In this document: in pieces, positions 15,244 to 23,045 of the stretch
Layout of the letters: every line of letters starts with the position of its first letter
Numbering within the stretch: the first letter of the stretch is position 1
NCBI RefSeq assembly: GCF_002608565.1
Contig: NZ_LIXM01000033.1
Location: 1-35,251 of the forward strand
DNA from: Vibrio sp. PID17_43
GTDB taxonomy: Bacteria; Pseudomonadota; Gammaproteobacteria; Enterobacterales; Vibrionaceae
Direction of reading: 5' to 3'
DNA: 35,251 bases
The notes under the pieces: model-generated
Seen by the model: the letters and a program-made list of their open reading frames with translations, nothing else
Told to the model about the DNA's origin: nothing
Databases searched by the model: none
Made by a program: the position numbers and the translations under genes

Positions 15244-17010
15244 ATGCATTGGACGTTCAACCGACTCGTGACCACGGGTCTTTTTCTTACTTCCCCTTTG
15301 GTTTTATCCACCCAATCCCTCGCGAACCAAGCTGCAGATGCGGTTGCACCGGAACACAGTACGGGCTTTGAGACAAAGCAATTAGTTAAAGCTAAAAACT
15401 ACATGGTCACAGCCGCTAACCCACTTGCCACCCAAGCCGGTGTCAATGTCCTCGCACAAGGTGGTAATGCCATTGATGCCATGGTTGCGGTGCAACTGAT
15501 GCTAGGCTTGGTAGAGCCTCAATCCTCTGGCATTGGTGGTGGTGCCTTCTTAGTATATTGGGACAGTGAGAAACAAAAGCTGACCACGTATGATGGGCGT
15601 GAAACCGCGCCACTCGCCGCTACCCCCAAGCTCTTCTTGGATGAAAAAGGACAACCTCTGCAATTTTACGATGCGGTTGTCGGTGGTCGCTCCGTTGCCA
15701 CACCTGGCACAGTGAAATTGCTGTGGGACACCCACCAGAAATACGGTAAGTTGGAATGGAAGAAGATCACCCAACCTGTGATTACTTTGGCTGAACAAGG
15801 TTTCAAAGTCAGCCCTCGCCTCGCTAGTCTGATTGAGAAAGATGCCAAGCGACTGTCACGCTTCCCTGCGACTAAGGCTTACTTCTTTAATCCTGATGGT
15901 TCACCGAAAGCCGAAGGCACACTGTTAAAGAACCCAGAATACGCCCAAACCCTGACGGCGATGACAGAACAAGGAGCAAAAGCCTTCTACCAAGGCGATA
16001 TCGCTACAGACATTATCGAGACAGTACAGAATGCACCGGGGAACCCTGGTGTATTAGCTCAACCTGATTTTGACACTTACCAAATTAAACAACGTGAACC
16101 GGTTTGTGCGGCTTACCAAAGCTATGACATTTGCGGTATGGGACCACCAAGCTCTGGCGCACTGACGGTTGGGCAGATTCTCGCAATCACCGAACAATAC
16201 GATCTTAAAGGTTGGGGAGCCACAAGTGCGAAATCATGGCAAGTGATCGCCGATGCATCTCGCCTTGCGTTCGCGGATCGCAGCAAATACATCGCTGACC
16301 AAGATTATGTGCCGATGCCTACCGAAGGCTTGCTTGATAATGATTACCTCAAACAACGTGCAGAACTAATCCAAGTAGGCAAAGCGCTGAGTAAGATTGA
16401 AGCGGGTAATCCACCGTGGTCGCATGCGATGAACTTAAGCATGGACCAATCGATCGAACTGCCTTCCACTAGCCATTTCAATATCGTCGATAAACAAGGC
16501 AATGTGGTCTCAATGACCACAACCATTGAGAACGCCTTTGGCTCGCGCTTGATGGTGCGTGGCTTTTTGCTCAACAACGAACTCACCGACTTCTCCTTCC
16601 GCACCCACCAAGATGGTGTGCCAATCGCGAACCGCTTAGAACCGGGTAAACGTCCACGTTCATCAATGGCTCCGACCATTATGATGAAGGATGATAAACC
16701 CTACATGGCAATTGGCTCACCGGGCGGCAGCCGCATCATTGGTTACGTCGCACAAACCATTATCGCCCACATTCAATGGGACATGGATATCCAAAGCGCG
16801 ATTAATCAACCACGATTACTTAATCGGTTTGGTACCTTAGAGATTGAGCAAGGTACCATCGCAGAAGGCTTACAACCTGAATTAGAGAAGATGGGTTTTA
16901 AAACCGATGTTCGCAATTTGAATTCTGGACTGCATGCGATACGTCTTACCAAAGAAGGCCTTGAAGGTGCTGCGGATCCGCGGCGTGAAGGCGTGGCCAT
17001 TGGGCAATAA
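15244..17010 (+). CDS. ggt: periplasmic gamma-glutamyltransferase
   Basis: Ntn-hydrolase that cleaves the gamma-glutamyl bond of glutathione and related peptides in the periplasm. It is made as a proenzyme that cuts itself just before the catalytic threonine. A signal peptide is visible (hydrophobic residues about 8-26, cleavage near LAN). The nucleophile is predicted as Thr409 in STSHFNIVD, which splits the protein into large and small subunits. The oxyanion/ligand motif GSPGGSRI follows near 485. The 588-residue length is usual. Translation may be restrained by a leader hairpin that covers its GGAGAG site. It stands alone between the LysE-family gene and csrB. Confidence 0.96.
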   Translation: MHWTFNRLVTTGLFLTSPLVLSTQSLANQAADAVAPEHSTGFETKQLVKAKNYMVTAANPLATQAGVNVLAQGGNAIDAMVAVQLMLGLVEPQSSGIGGGAFLVYWDSEKQKLTTYDGRETAPLAATPKLFLDEKGQPLQFYDAVVGGRSVATPGTVKLLWDTHQKYGKLEWKKITQPVITLAEQGFKVSPRLASLIEKDAKRLSRFPATKAYFFNPDGSPKAEGTLLKNPEYAQTLTAMTEQGAKAFYQGDIATDIIETVQNAPGNPGVLAQPDFDTYQIKQREPVCAAYQSYDICGMGPPSSGALTVGQILAITEQYDLKGWGATSAKSWQVIADASRLAFADRSKYIADQDYVPMPTEGLLDNDYLKQRAELIQVGKALSKIEAGNPPWSHAMNLSMDQSIELPSTSHFNIVDKQGNVVSMTTTIENAFGSRLMVRGFLLNNELTDFSFRTHQDGVPIANRLEPGKRPRSSMAPTIMMKDDKPYMAIGSPGGSRIIGYVAQTIIAHIQWDMDIQSAINQPRLLNRFGTLEIEQGTIAEGLQPELEKMGFKTDVRNLNSGLHAIRLTKEGLEGAADPRREGVAIGQ

Positions 17011-17019
17011 GAGTCTTTC

Positions 17020-17074
17020 GCTCGACCCTTTGTGCGAGATCTCTTACAAAGGGGTGAGCAAACCTCTCTTTTTT
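17020..17074 (+). terminator. possible terminator after ggt
   Basis: Stem ACCCTTTGT / ACAAAGGGGT (17025-17055), extended by GCTC / GAGC with bulges. The T-run comes about 12 bases after the stem, so termination efficiency is uncertain. Confidence 0.45.
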
Positions 17075-17125
17075 CATAAAAAAAATCGTCATGACGACAC
17101 ATAAACCATTGATTAAGCTTTAAAT

Positions 17126-17201
17126 TGTGATTTATTCAAACATAATGGCAATCAAAAATGTGATTTATCACCATTGTTCGCAAACGTTAAACCGGTAATA
17201 T
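17126..17201 (+). promoter_or_regulatory. csrB promoter with paired upstream repeats
   Basis: A -35-like TTGTTC (17174-17179), 16 bases, and TAATAT (17196-17201) place the RNA start at about 17209. Upstream, TGTGATTTAT occurs twice (17126-17135 and 17159-17168), 33 bases apart, about three helical turns. The second copy is part of the palindrome GTGATTTATCAC. These are candidate activator sites, for example for the GacA-type regulator VarA known to drive csr RNAs in vibrios. Confidence 0.55.
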
Positions 17202-17208
17202 TAACCCT

Positions 17209-17624
17209 GTCGGAAGGATGCTGACACGGAACAGGAAACACCAAGGACTTGGTGAACTTCAGGAAGAAGAAACGATTATTCAGGATGAATGGTCGGGCAT
17301 GGATTGCAAAATTGGACATTGAACGGAATCAATAGTGACTAGGATGGTTGCTACTAAGGATGGGAAATGGACACCTCTGGACGAGGCAAGGATTTGAACA
17401 TCAGGATGATGTCAGGGACACCGCTCAGGGAACAAGTGATGAGAGCTAACGAGGATTGTTAGCAGACCAGGATAAGGTCAAGGACACCGCTAGGATGGCG
17501 ACGTAAGGATTAAGCTGACGGATTCAGCACACTATCATGGATTAGATGCATGGAGCACTCTTAGTAGCCGGATTGCTGCGAGTAAGACTATAACCCCGAT
17601 GGGCGCAAGCCCTCGGGGTTTTTC
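17209..17624 (+). ncRNA. csrB: CsrB-family regulatory RNA (CsrA sponge)
   Basis: The stretch between ggt and uvrD has no reading frame but holds about 28 GGA triplets in roughly 400 bases, about half as AGGA. Many sit in hairpin loops such as CATCAGGATGATG, ACCAAGGACTTGGT and ACCAGGATAAGGT. This is the hallmark of CsrB/CsrC RNAs, which titrate the translational repressor CsrA. It starts GTCGGAAGG, like E. coli CsrB starts GTCGACAGG, and ends in a strong terminator. Vibrios carry several such RNAs (csrB, C, D); which one this is cannot be told from the sequence alone. Confidence 0.93.
17592..17624 (+). terminator. csrB terminator
   Basis: Stem ACCCCGATGGGC / GCCCTCGGGGT with a GCAA tetraloop and a following TTTTTC tract; it forms the 3' end of csrB. 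Confidence 0.92.
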
Positions 17625-17750
17625 TTTACCTGAAATAGGATAAAGCCCACCTCAAACAACACTTTCCGACAACAAGTTTTATTGGCTTAAATAGTAAAAA
17701 TAAAAAGAGCCGCCGAAGCAGCTCTTGAAACTATTGATTTTCGCAAAGCC

Positions 17751-19922
17751 TTACAGCTTCTCAAGTCGCGCATAAGCAGTCACTAACCACTTAATGCCTT
17801 CACCGTTAAAAGCGATCTGTACGCGACTTTGTGGACCACTGCCTTCAAAGTTGATGATAGTACCTTCTCCGAACTTCGGATGCATCACGCGAGAACCGAG
17901 CGTAAAGCCTGTTTCATTAAAGCTTTCTTTCACCACGGTTTGGCTAAAGCGACCGCTACTTGTTGGGCGACTGACCTGCGCCTTCATACGTACTTCATCC
18001 AAGCAGGTTTCTGGTAATTCACGAATAAAGCGAGATGGCTTGTGATACTTATCCTGACCATACAAACGGCGCATTTCCGCATAGGTGATGTAGAGCTTTT
18101 GCATTGCACGGGTCATGCCTACGTAGCACAAACGACGCTCTTCTTCTAAGCGCCCGGCTTCTTCCGCCGACATTTGACTTGGGAACATGCCTTCTTCCAC
18201 ACCCACCATAAACACCAATGGGAACTCTAGACCTTTCGCACTGTGCAGCGTCATTAGCTGAACCGCATCCTCAAACTCGTCCGCTTGTCCTTCGCCCGCT
18301 TCTAATGCTGCGTGAGTAAGGAATGCCGTCAGCAGTGACATGTCTTCGGCTTCTTCTGGCTTCTCAAATTGACGCGTTGCGGTCACCAATTCCTCCAAGT
18401 TCTCAATACGCGCCTTAGACTTTTCACCCTTCTCTTGCTCGTACATCGTGAACAAGCCCGAGTATCTGATCACATGGTCAGTTTGGTGGTGTAGTGGCAT
18501 CTCGATAGTGTCATCTTCCAGTGCAGTAATAAGCTCGATAAATCGGCTCAACGCACCAGCCGCACGCCCCGCGAGAACTTGCTCATCCAACATCGCCACA
18601 CTCGCTTCCCACATAGTACAACCACGATCACGAGCGGCACGACGAATGGTTTCTAAGGTCTTATCACCTAAGCCACGCGTTGGTGTATTAACAACACGCT
18701 CAAACGCCGCATCATCATTACGATTCGCCATTAAGCGCATGTAGCTCAACGCATCTTTAATTTCCTGGCGTTCGAAGAATCGCATGCCGCCATAAATGCG
18801 GTAAGGTAAACCTGCTTGAAGCAACGCTTCTTCCAGAACACGTGACTGAGCGTTGTTACGGTAAAGCATGGCAGCATCACTCAGAACACCACCCTTGTCT
18901 TGCCACTCTTTGATCTTGTTAACCGCGAAACGCGCTTCATCCAATTCGTTGTAAGCACTGTAAACTGAGATCGGCTCACCGACGATGCCATCAGTCCAAA
19001 GCTCTTTACCCATTCGCTCGGTGTTATTAGCGATTAGCGCGTTCGATGCTTCCAAGATCGTCTTGGTAGAACGGTAATTTTGCTCAAGACGAATGGTGTT
19101 CACACTTGGGAATTCCAGCGTAAACTTCTCAATATTCTCGATTTTCGCGCCACGCCAACCATAAATGGACTGGTCATCATCACCGACAATCATCACATGG
19201 CACTCTGGACCCGCCATCATACGCAGCCAAGCGTATTGAATATTGTTGGTATCTTGGAACTCGTCAACCAAAATATGCTTAAAGCGCGCTTGGTAGTGTT
19301 CACGGACGAACTTGTTATCACGCAGTAGCTCATGTGCGCGCAACAAGATTTCCGCAAAGTCGACCAAACCCGCTCGGTCACACGCTTCTTGATATGCGGT
19401 GTACAGTTGTAGGTAAGTTTTCGTGACTGGATCGTGGTACGCATCGATGTGCGCTGGGCGCAAACCTTCATCCTTCTTGCCGTTAATCCACCACGCAACT
19501 TGGCGCGCAGGCCACTGCTTCTCATCGAGGTTTTGCGCTTTGATCAAACGCTTTAGTAGGCGTTGCTGGTCATCACTGTCGATGATTTGGAAATCTTCCG
19601 GCAGCTTGGCATCAAGATAGTGTGCACGCAGAATACGGTGACAAATGCCGTGGAACGTGCCATTCCACATACCACCGGCACTCCCCATCATAAGCTCTTC
19701 AATACGCCCACGCATCTCTGCTGCCGCTTTGTTGGTAAAGGTGACCGACATGATAGAGAACGGAGAAGCCTGCTCTACCGACATCAACCAAGCGATACGG
19801 TGCACAAGCACACGCGTTTTACCACTTCCCGCACCAGCAAGGATGAGCAAGTTTTCTAGAGGCGCTGCAACGGCTTCACGCTGTTTGTCGTTCAAACCGT
19901 CAAGTAATAGAGATGGATCCAT
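17751..19922 (-). CDS. uvrD: DNA helicase II (UvrD)
   Basis: Superfamily 1 3'-5' helicase of nucleotide excision and mismatch repair. It displaces UvrC and the incised oligonucleotide, and unwinds from MutH nicks. Seen are the Q-motif start LNDKQREAV, Walker A GAGSGKT (about 30-36), VDEFQDTN, GDDDQSIYGWRGA, LEQNYRS, LMTLHSAKGLEFP and VGMTRAM, plus a C-terminal segment with GSRVMHPKFGEG. The 723-residue length fits. Two consecutive ATGs exist; the second (19922) matches the E. coli start MDxSxLLDxLNDKQ. It is divergent from the bufferin operon. Confidence 0.97.
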   Translation of the reverse strand: MDPSLLLDGLNDKQREAVAAPLENLLILAGAGSGKTRVLVHRIAWLMSVEQASPFSIMSVTFTNKAAAEMRGRIEELMMGSAGGMWNGTFHGICHRILRAHYLDAKLPEDFQIIDSDDQQRLLKRLIKAQNLDEKQWPARQVAWWINGKKDEGLRPAHIDAYHDPVTKTYLQLYTAYQEACDRAGLVDFAEILLRAHELLRDNKFVREHYQARFKHILVDEFQDTNNIQYAWLRMMAGPECHVMIVGDDDQSIYGWRGAKIENIEKFTLEFPSVNTIRLEQNYRSTKTILEASNALIANNTERMGKELWTDGIVGEPISVYSAYNELDEARFAVNKIKEWQDKGGVLSDAAMLYRNNAQSRVLEEALLQAGLPYRIYGGMRFFERQEIKDALSYMRLMANRNDDAAFERVVNTPTRGLGDKTLETIRRAARDRGCTMWEASVAMLDEQVLAGRAAGALSRFIELITALEDDTIEMPLHHQTDHVIRYSGLFTMYEQEKGEKSKARIENLEELVTATRQFEKPEEAEDMSLLTAFLTHAALEAGEGQADEFEDAVQLMTLHSAKGLEFPLVFMVGVEEGMFPSQMSAEEAGRLEEERRLCYVGMTRAMQKLYITYAEMRRLYGQDKYHKPSRFIRELPETCLDEVRMKAQVSRPTSSGRFSQTVVKESFNETGFTLGSRVMHPKFGEGTIINFEGSGPQSRVQIAFNGEGIKWLVTAYARLEKL

Positions 19923-19953
19923 CATGATGAGAGCTACTGGTTATTTATACATA

Positions 19954-19991
19954 AAAATAGATTATAACCTAAACAACTGGGTGCTGTTTAG
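19954..19991 (-). promoter_or_regulatory. uvrD promoter region with inverted repeat
   Basis: On the minus strand a good -10 box TATAAT (about 19961-19966) is preceded by an inverted repeat CTAAACA-N9-TGTTTAG (19969-19991). It occupies the spacer and -35 position, where no good -35 hexamer is visible. It is operator-like, but it does not match the LexA consensus CTGT-N8-ACAG. Confidence 0.4.
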
Positions 19992-20204
19992 ACAAAACTT
20001 GATAAAAAGTTTGCGGCTTTTTTGCACTGAACATCAAGACCTTGTATGACATTCACTCAATATACCGTCCATTTCCTCCGTTTTTCTGAAAGTTTTTTAG
20101 TCAATTTCCTATCTTTTAAATTAAGTAAGCTGTTAACAAAACGCCAAAACAGGCGGTTCACCTTGCCAACTTAAAGTAAAGGAAATCATTCAGAGGAAAT
20201 AACT

Positions 20205-20465
20205 ATGAAAAAGTCAAATCTTGCTGTTACTGCTGCTGTTACTGGTTTACTCGCTCTAGGGGGCACGATGCTCACTTCGGCTCCTGCTGTCGCTGCTGAA
20301 AAAGAAAAATGCTACGGCGTTGCAAAAGCAGGTAAAAATGATTGCGCAACGAAAAGCAGCTCTTGTGCTGGTACCTCGAAAGAAGATAACCAAAAAGACG
20401 CATTCGTCGTCGTTCCTAAAGGGCTGTGCGACAAACTTGCTGGCGGTAGTACGACTTCTTCCTAA
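20205..20465 (+). CDS. bufA1: BufA1-type bufferin precursor (DUF2282)
   Basis: The 86-residue precursor has a Sec signal peptide (KK start, hydrophobic 7-24, cleavage near AVA at residue 30) and a core with exactly four cysteines (36, 47, 54, 75) in KCYGVAKAGKNDCA, SSSCAGTSKEDN and VVPKGLCDKL. This matches DUF2282/BufA1. Family members are ribosomally made, post-translationally modified copper-binding peptides (bufferins) whose cysteines are altered by the MNIO enzyme and partner encoded next door; they are exported to the periplasm. AGAGGA lies 8 bases before the ATG. It is first in an operon with bufB, bufC and a DoxX gene. The metal bound in this species is inferred from the family. Confidence 0.9.
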   Translation: MKKSNLAVTAAVTGLLALGGTMLTSAPAVAAEKEKCYGVAKAGKNDCATKSSSCAGTSKEDNQKDAFVVVPKGLCDKLAGGSTTSS

Positions 20466-20486
20466 TTTTTTATCGCCGCTGTTTCT

Positions 20487-20514
20487 GGATGCGTAGTCGC
20501 GGAGCCGCGCATCC
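20487..20514 (+). promoter_or_regulatory. hairpin between bufA1 and bufB
   Basis: Arms GGATGCG / CGCATCC with an alternative inner helix CGCG-GAGC-CGCG and no following U-run. Such a stem after a precursor-peptide gene could protect the upstream mRNA or lower downstream expression so that peptide exceeds enzyme. That role is inferred. Confidence 0.5.
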
Positions 20515-20540
20515 TTACTTTCCCGTCCAATCTGAAAAGG

Positions 20541-20556
20541 AGTTTCACGTGAAACA
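20541..20556. other. near-perfect parS site (15/16) at the bufB start
   Basis: AGTTTCACGTGAAACA differs from the parS consensus TGTTTCACGTGAAACA only at the first base. It contains the GTG start codon of bufB (20549-20551) and abuts its ribosome-binding site. A probable ParB binding site. Confidence 0.7.
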
Positions 20557-21421
20557 CCACATCTTCCATGAACTTGTTGGTGTCGGACTAAGAACCCCTC
20601 ACCTCGATTATTTCAGCCAGAGCGCTCCTGGGTTGTCTTGGTTAGAAATCCACAGTGAAAACTACTTCCAACCCAATGCGGCAGAACGCTATCAGCTACA
20701 GAGTCTGCGCGAGAAGTATCAAGTCAGCTGTCACGGTATCGGCTTGTCACTTGGTTCAGTGGAACGTGTGAATAAAAAGCACCTTGCTCAACTCAAAGCG
20801 CTGATTGATTCAATCGTTCCGATTCTTGTTTCTGACCATTTAAGTTGGAGTGAAAACGGCGGTCACTACTTTAATGACCTACTCCCACTGCCCTACACGG
20901 AAGAAGCACTGAAGGTGTTCACTCGCAACGTGAATGAAGTGCAGGATTATTTGCAGCGCGAGATCTTGATAGAGAACCCATCTAGTTATGTGAAGTTTCA
21001 ACATTCGACTATCAGCGAATGGGAGTTTCTTACCGAAGTACAAAAGCGCACTGACTGTCGTTTGTTGCTCGATTTAAACAATGTTTATGTTTCGGCGTTC
21101 AACCACGGTTTTGATTGCGACACCTACCTAGATGCGATGCCAGCCGACAAAGTGGATGAGATTCACTTGGCAGGTTTTACCATCAAACAACTCGACAAGG
21201 GTGAGATATGGATTGATACCCATAGCCGCCCAATCAGCGATGACGTTTGGCAATTGTTCGCGCAGTGGACAAAAAAACACGGTCCACGTCATGCGTTGAT
21301 TGAATGGGATTTGGATATCCCCGCGCCAGAAGTCTTGCTCGGAGAAGCCCAGAAAGCATCGCAACTGCTGTTACAAGGCACACTTCCAAGTGAACAAAGC
21401 GAGCCAAGGAAGGCATCATGA
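20549..21421 (+). CDS. bufB: BufB, multinuclear non-heme iron oxidative enzyme (DUF692)
   Basis: TIM-barrel iron enzyme of the MNIO/DUF692 family, which oxidatively modifies cysteines of the partner peptide. Likely metal-ligand segments are visible: EIHSENYF, SCHGIGLSLG, SDHLSW, ENPSSY, DLNNVYVSAFNHG, EIHLAGF, DTHSRPI and IEWD. I chose GTG at 20549 (VKHHIFHELVGVGLRTPH, 290 residues), because AAGGAG lies six bases before it and residues before it are unlike the family; an ATG-type start at 20489 would run through the intergenic hairpin. It overlaps bufC by 4 bases (ATGA). The start codon sits inside a near-perfect parS palindrome. Confidence 0.93.
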   Translation: MKHHIFHELVGVGLRTPHLDYFSQSAPGLSWLEIHSENYFQPNAAERYQLQSLREKYQVSCHGIGLSLGSVERVNKKHLAQLKALIDSIVPILVSDHLSWSENGGHYFNDLLPLPYTEEALKVFTRNVNEVQDYLQREILIENPSSYVKFQHSTISEWEFLTEVQKRTDCRLLLDLNNVYVSAFNHGFDCDTYLDAMPADKVDEIHLAGFTIKQLDKGEIWIDTHSRPISDDVWQLFAQWTKKHGPRHALIEWDLDIPAPEVLLGEAQKASQLLLQGTLPSEQSEPRKAS

Positions 21422-22176
21422 ATCTAGCCAATTTACAAAGCCAGTTTGCTAAAGCTCTGCACTATCAAGCACTCGGTGAAGATTGCGATATTGCCAGTGA
21501 AGAGTTTACGGCAGAGGAACGCATGCAGATTTACCGCAACAACTTCATTGTCAGTTTGAGTGAGGTTTTATCGGCAACCTATCCGATGGTGGAAGCATTG
21601 CTTGGTGAAGAGTGCTTTAAACAGATTGCGCGTCAACACGTACTCACTTCCCCATTAGAAGAAGGCAATGTGGTGCATTATGGCGAAGGCTTTCAGGACA
21701 CCATCATGCAATTTAATCAGGTGATCGATCAGGCGCCCTACTGCCCAGAAGTCGCACGCTTCGAATGGTACATCGATCTCGCCCGACAAACCCTATTCGA
21801 AGAACCTCGCTCAGCTGAGATAAAACCACTTGCTTTGCTTGGTCAAGTAAGTGAAGAACTTCAACCCGCTTTGGTATTGCACCTGAAACAAGGTTGCCGA
21901 AGTTTTGCCTCCGATTATGCCGTGTTTGATTTGTTTTCTGCGATTCAAACTGGGCAATTTGAACAACTCAACATCAATCAATTACAACAAGGTGCTATCT
22001 CGATTCAAGCTAATGGAGAAGCCTTATGTCACGCACTCGATGCCGATCTCTTCCAACTGCTGCAATGTTTAGAGCAGAAGCTGAGTTTGAGCGTAATACC
22101 TAAAGTTTTACTCGCTCATCTCAATAGCATCATGGCACTCGATCTCGTTGACGGCTTTACATTGAAACCAATTTAA
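21418..22176 (+). CDS. bufC: BufC, partner protein of the MNIO enzyme (DUF2063/HvfC family)
   Basis: The 252-residue protein has the DUF2063 N-terminal helical domain (about 1-95, including ERMQIYRNNFIVSLSEVLSA and YPMVEALLGEECF), followed by a variable C-terminal domain. In this class the partner binds the precursor peptide and presents it to the MNIO enzyme. DUF2063 is sometimes labelled putative DNA-binding, for which I see no support here. Start overlaps the bufB stop as ATGA, indicating coupled translation. DoxX follows after 10 bases. Confidence 0.88.
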   Translation: MNLANLQSQFAKALHYQALGEDCDIASEEFTAEERMQIYRNNFIVSLSEVLSATYPMVEALLGEECFKQIARQHVLTSPLEEGNVVHYGEGFQDTIMQFNQVIDQAPYCPEVARFEWYIDLARQTLFEEPRSAEIKPLALLGQVSEELQPALVLHLKQGCRSFASDYAVFDLFSAIQTGQFEQLNINQLQQGAISIQANGEALCHALDADLFQLLQCLEQKLSLSVIPKVLLAHLNSIMALDLVDGFTLKPI

Positions 22177-22186
22177 GGAGCACTCT

Positions 22187-22642
22187 ATGACGGATACGGT
22201 TAAAAACTTAGTCAATCGGTACGACGATTTAATCAGTACCCTACAAGCAGGCTTTGTCCCTTTAATGCTGTTATTTTGCCGCTTTTGGGTAGCGTGGGTA
22301 TTTTTCAATTCAGGACTGATCAAAATCACGTCTTGGGATAGCACGCTTTATCTGTTCGAGTTGGAATACCAAGTGCCATTGCTGCCATGGGAACTCGCCG
22401 CTTACTTAGGCACGGCTGCCGAACTGGTGCTACCTGCTTTCTTAGCGCTTGGTTTGATTACCCGTCCAATGGCTGCGATTTTGTTTGTGTTTAACATCAT
22501 CGCCGTGATCTCTTACCCGCTGCTGTGGGAGAAAGGGTTTTATGACCACCAACTGTGGGGCTTGATGATACTTATCGTCATCGTCTGGGGACCCGGACCA
22601 ATTTCACTCGACCAATGGTTGAAAAACAAGATCGCCAAATAA
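22187..22642 (+). CDS. DoxX-family membrane protein of the bufferin operon
   Basis: The 151-residue integral membrane protein has four hydrophobic segments and the DoxX pattern: FCRFWVAWVFFNSGLIKITSW near the first helix, then a four-helix bundle with GLITRPMAAILF. DoxX proteins commonly accompany bufABC; their role is unsettled (redox or quinone-linked, or membrane assembly). AAGGAG precedes the ATG by 8 bases. Last gene of the operon, ended by a strong bidirectional terminator. Confidence 0.9.
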   Translation: MTDTVKNLVNRYDDLISTLQAGFVPLMLLFCRFWVAWVFFNSGLIKITSWDSTLYLFELEYQVPLLPWELAAYLGTAAELVLPAFLALGLITRPMAAILFVFNIIAVISYPLLWEKGFYDHQLWGLMILIVIVWGPGPISLDQWLKNKIAK

Positions 22643-22675
22643 AAAAATCCCCGCGTCTGCGGGGGGGATTTTTTA
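22641..22675. terminator. bidirectional terminator between doxX and the small minus-strand gene
   Basis: AAATCCCCGC / GCGGGG-GG-GATTT hairpin with loop TCT, followed by Ts on the plus strand (GATTTTTTATTT) and on the minus strand (ATTTTTTTATT). It serves the convergent genes on both sides. Confidence 0.88.
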
Positions 22676-22954
22676 TTTGTTTAAGTAAGCCAGCAACTCT
22701 TCTGCTGAAATGCCTTTCTGGGCCAATTCTTTTGCCATCAGCTCAACTTGCTCGCCTTTACGCGATTCAATCACTTGCTGAAACTGATACACAAGGTCAC
22801 GCAAGATTGGCAATGGAACTTGCTTTGCCGCACTACGAACACGCTCTGAGCTCTGATTACCCAGTTCATTTAGCAACTTGCCAAACATCACCTTCTCTGG
22901 TGATTCTTCCATTTGCTCTAAGATACGAGCCATTTCATAGGTGGTTAACGACAT
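22673..22954 (-). CDS. small helical protein of unknown function, 93 residues
   Basis: I do not recognise the family. From the ATG at 22954 (MSLTTYEMARILEQM) it is 93 residues, charged and almost entirely helical. The C-terminal stretch ELMAKELAQKGISAEELLAYL faintly recalls the H-NS linker (REMLIADGIDPNELL), but there is no H-NS DNA-binding motif. If related at all it would be an oligomerisation domain alone. A GTG start at 23008 would add 18 unconserved-looking residues. The ribosome-binding site is weak. It is convergent with doxX and downstream of the efflux-pump gene by 91 bases. Confidence 0.7.
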   Translation of the reverse strand: MSLTTYEMARILEQMEESPEKVMFGKLLNELGNQSSERVRSAAKQVPLPILRDLVYQFQQVIESRKGEQVELMAKELAQKGISAEELLAYLNK

Positions 22955-23045
22955 TACTTGCTGAGTTCCGTTGTGGTGTCGAGAAAAGTTTAAGCGACAA
23001 ATATACACGCGTTAGTTACATTGGAAAATACTAAATTGAGCTGTT

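Noticed and set aside
19926..20000. LexA box before uvrD
   Set aside because: No CTGT-N8-ACAG or one-mismatch version found; the inverted repeat there has a different spacing and sequence.
20489..20548. Upstream start for BufB
   Set aside because: It would begin in the intergenic hairpin; GTG at 20549 has AAGGAG at the right distance.
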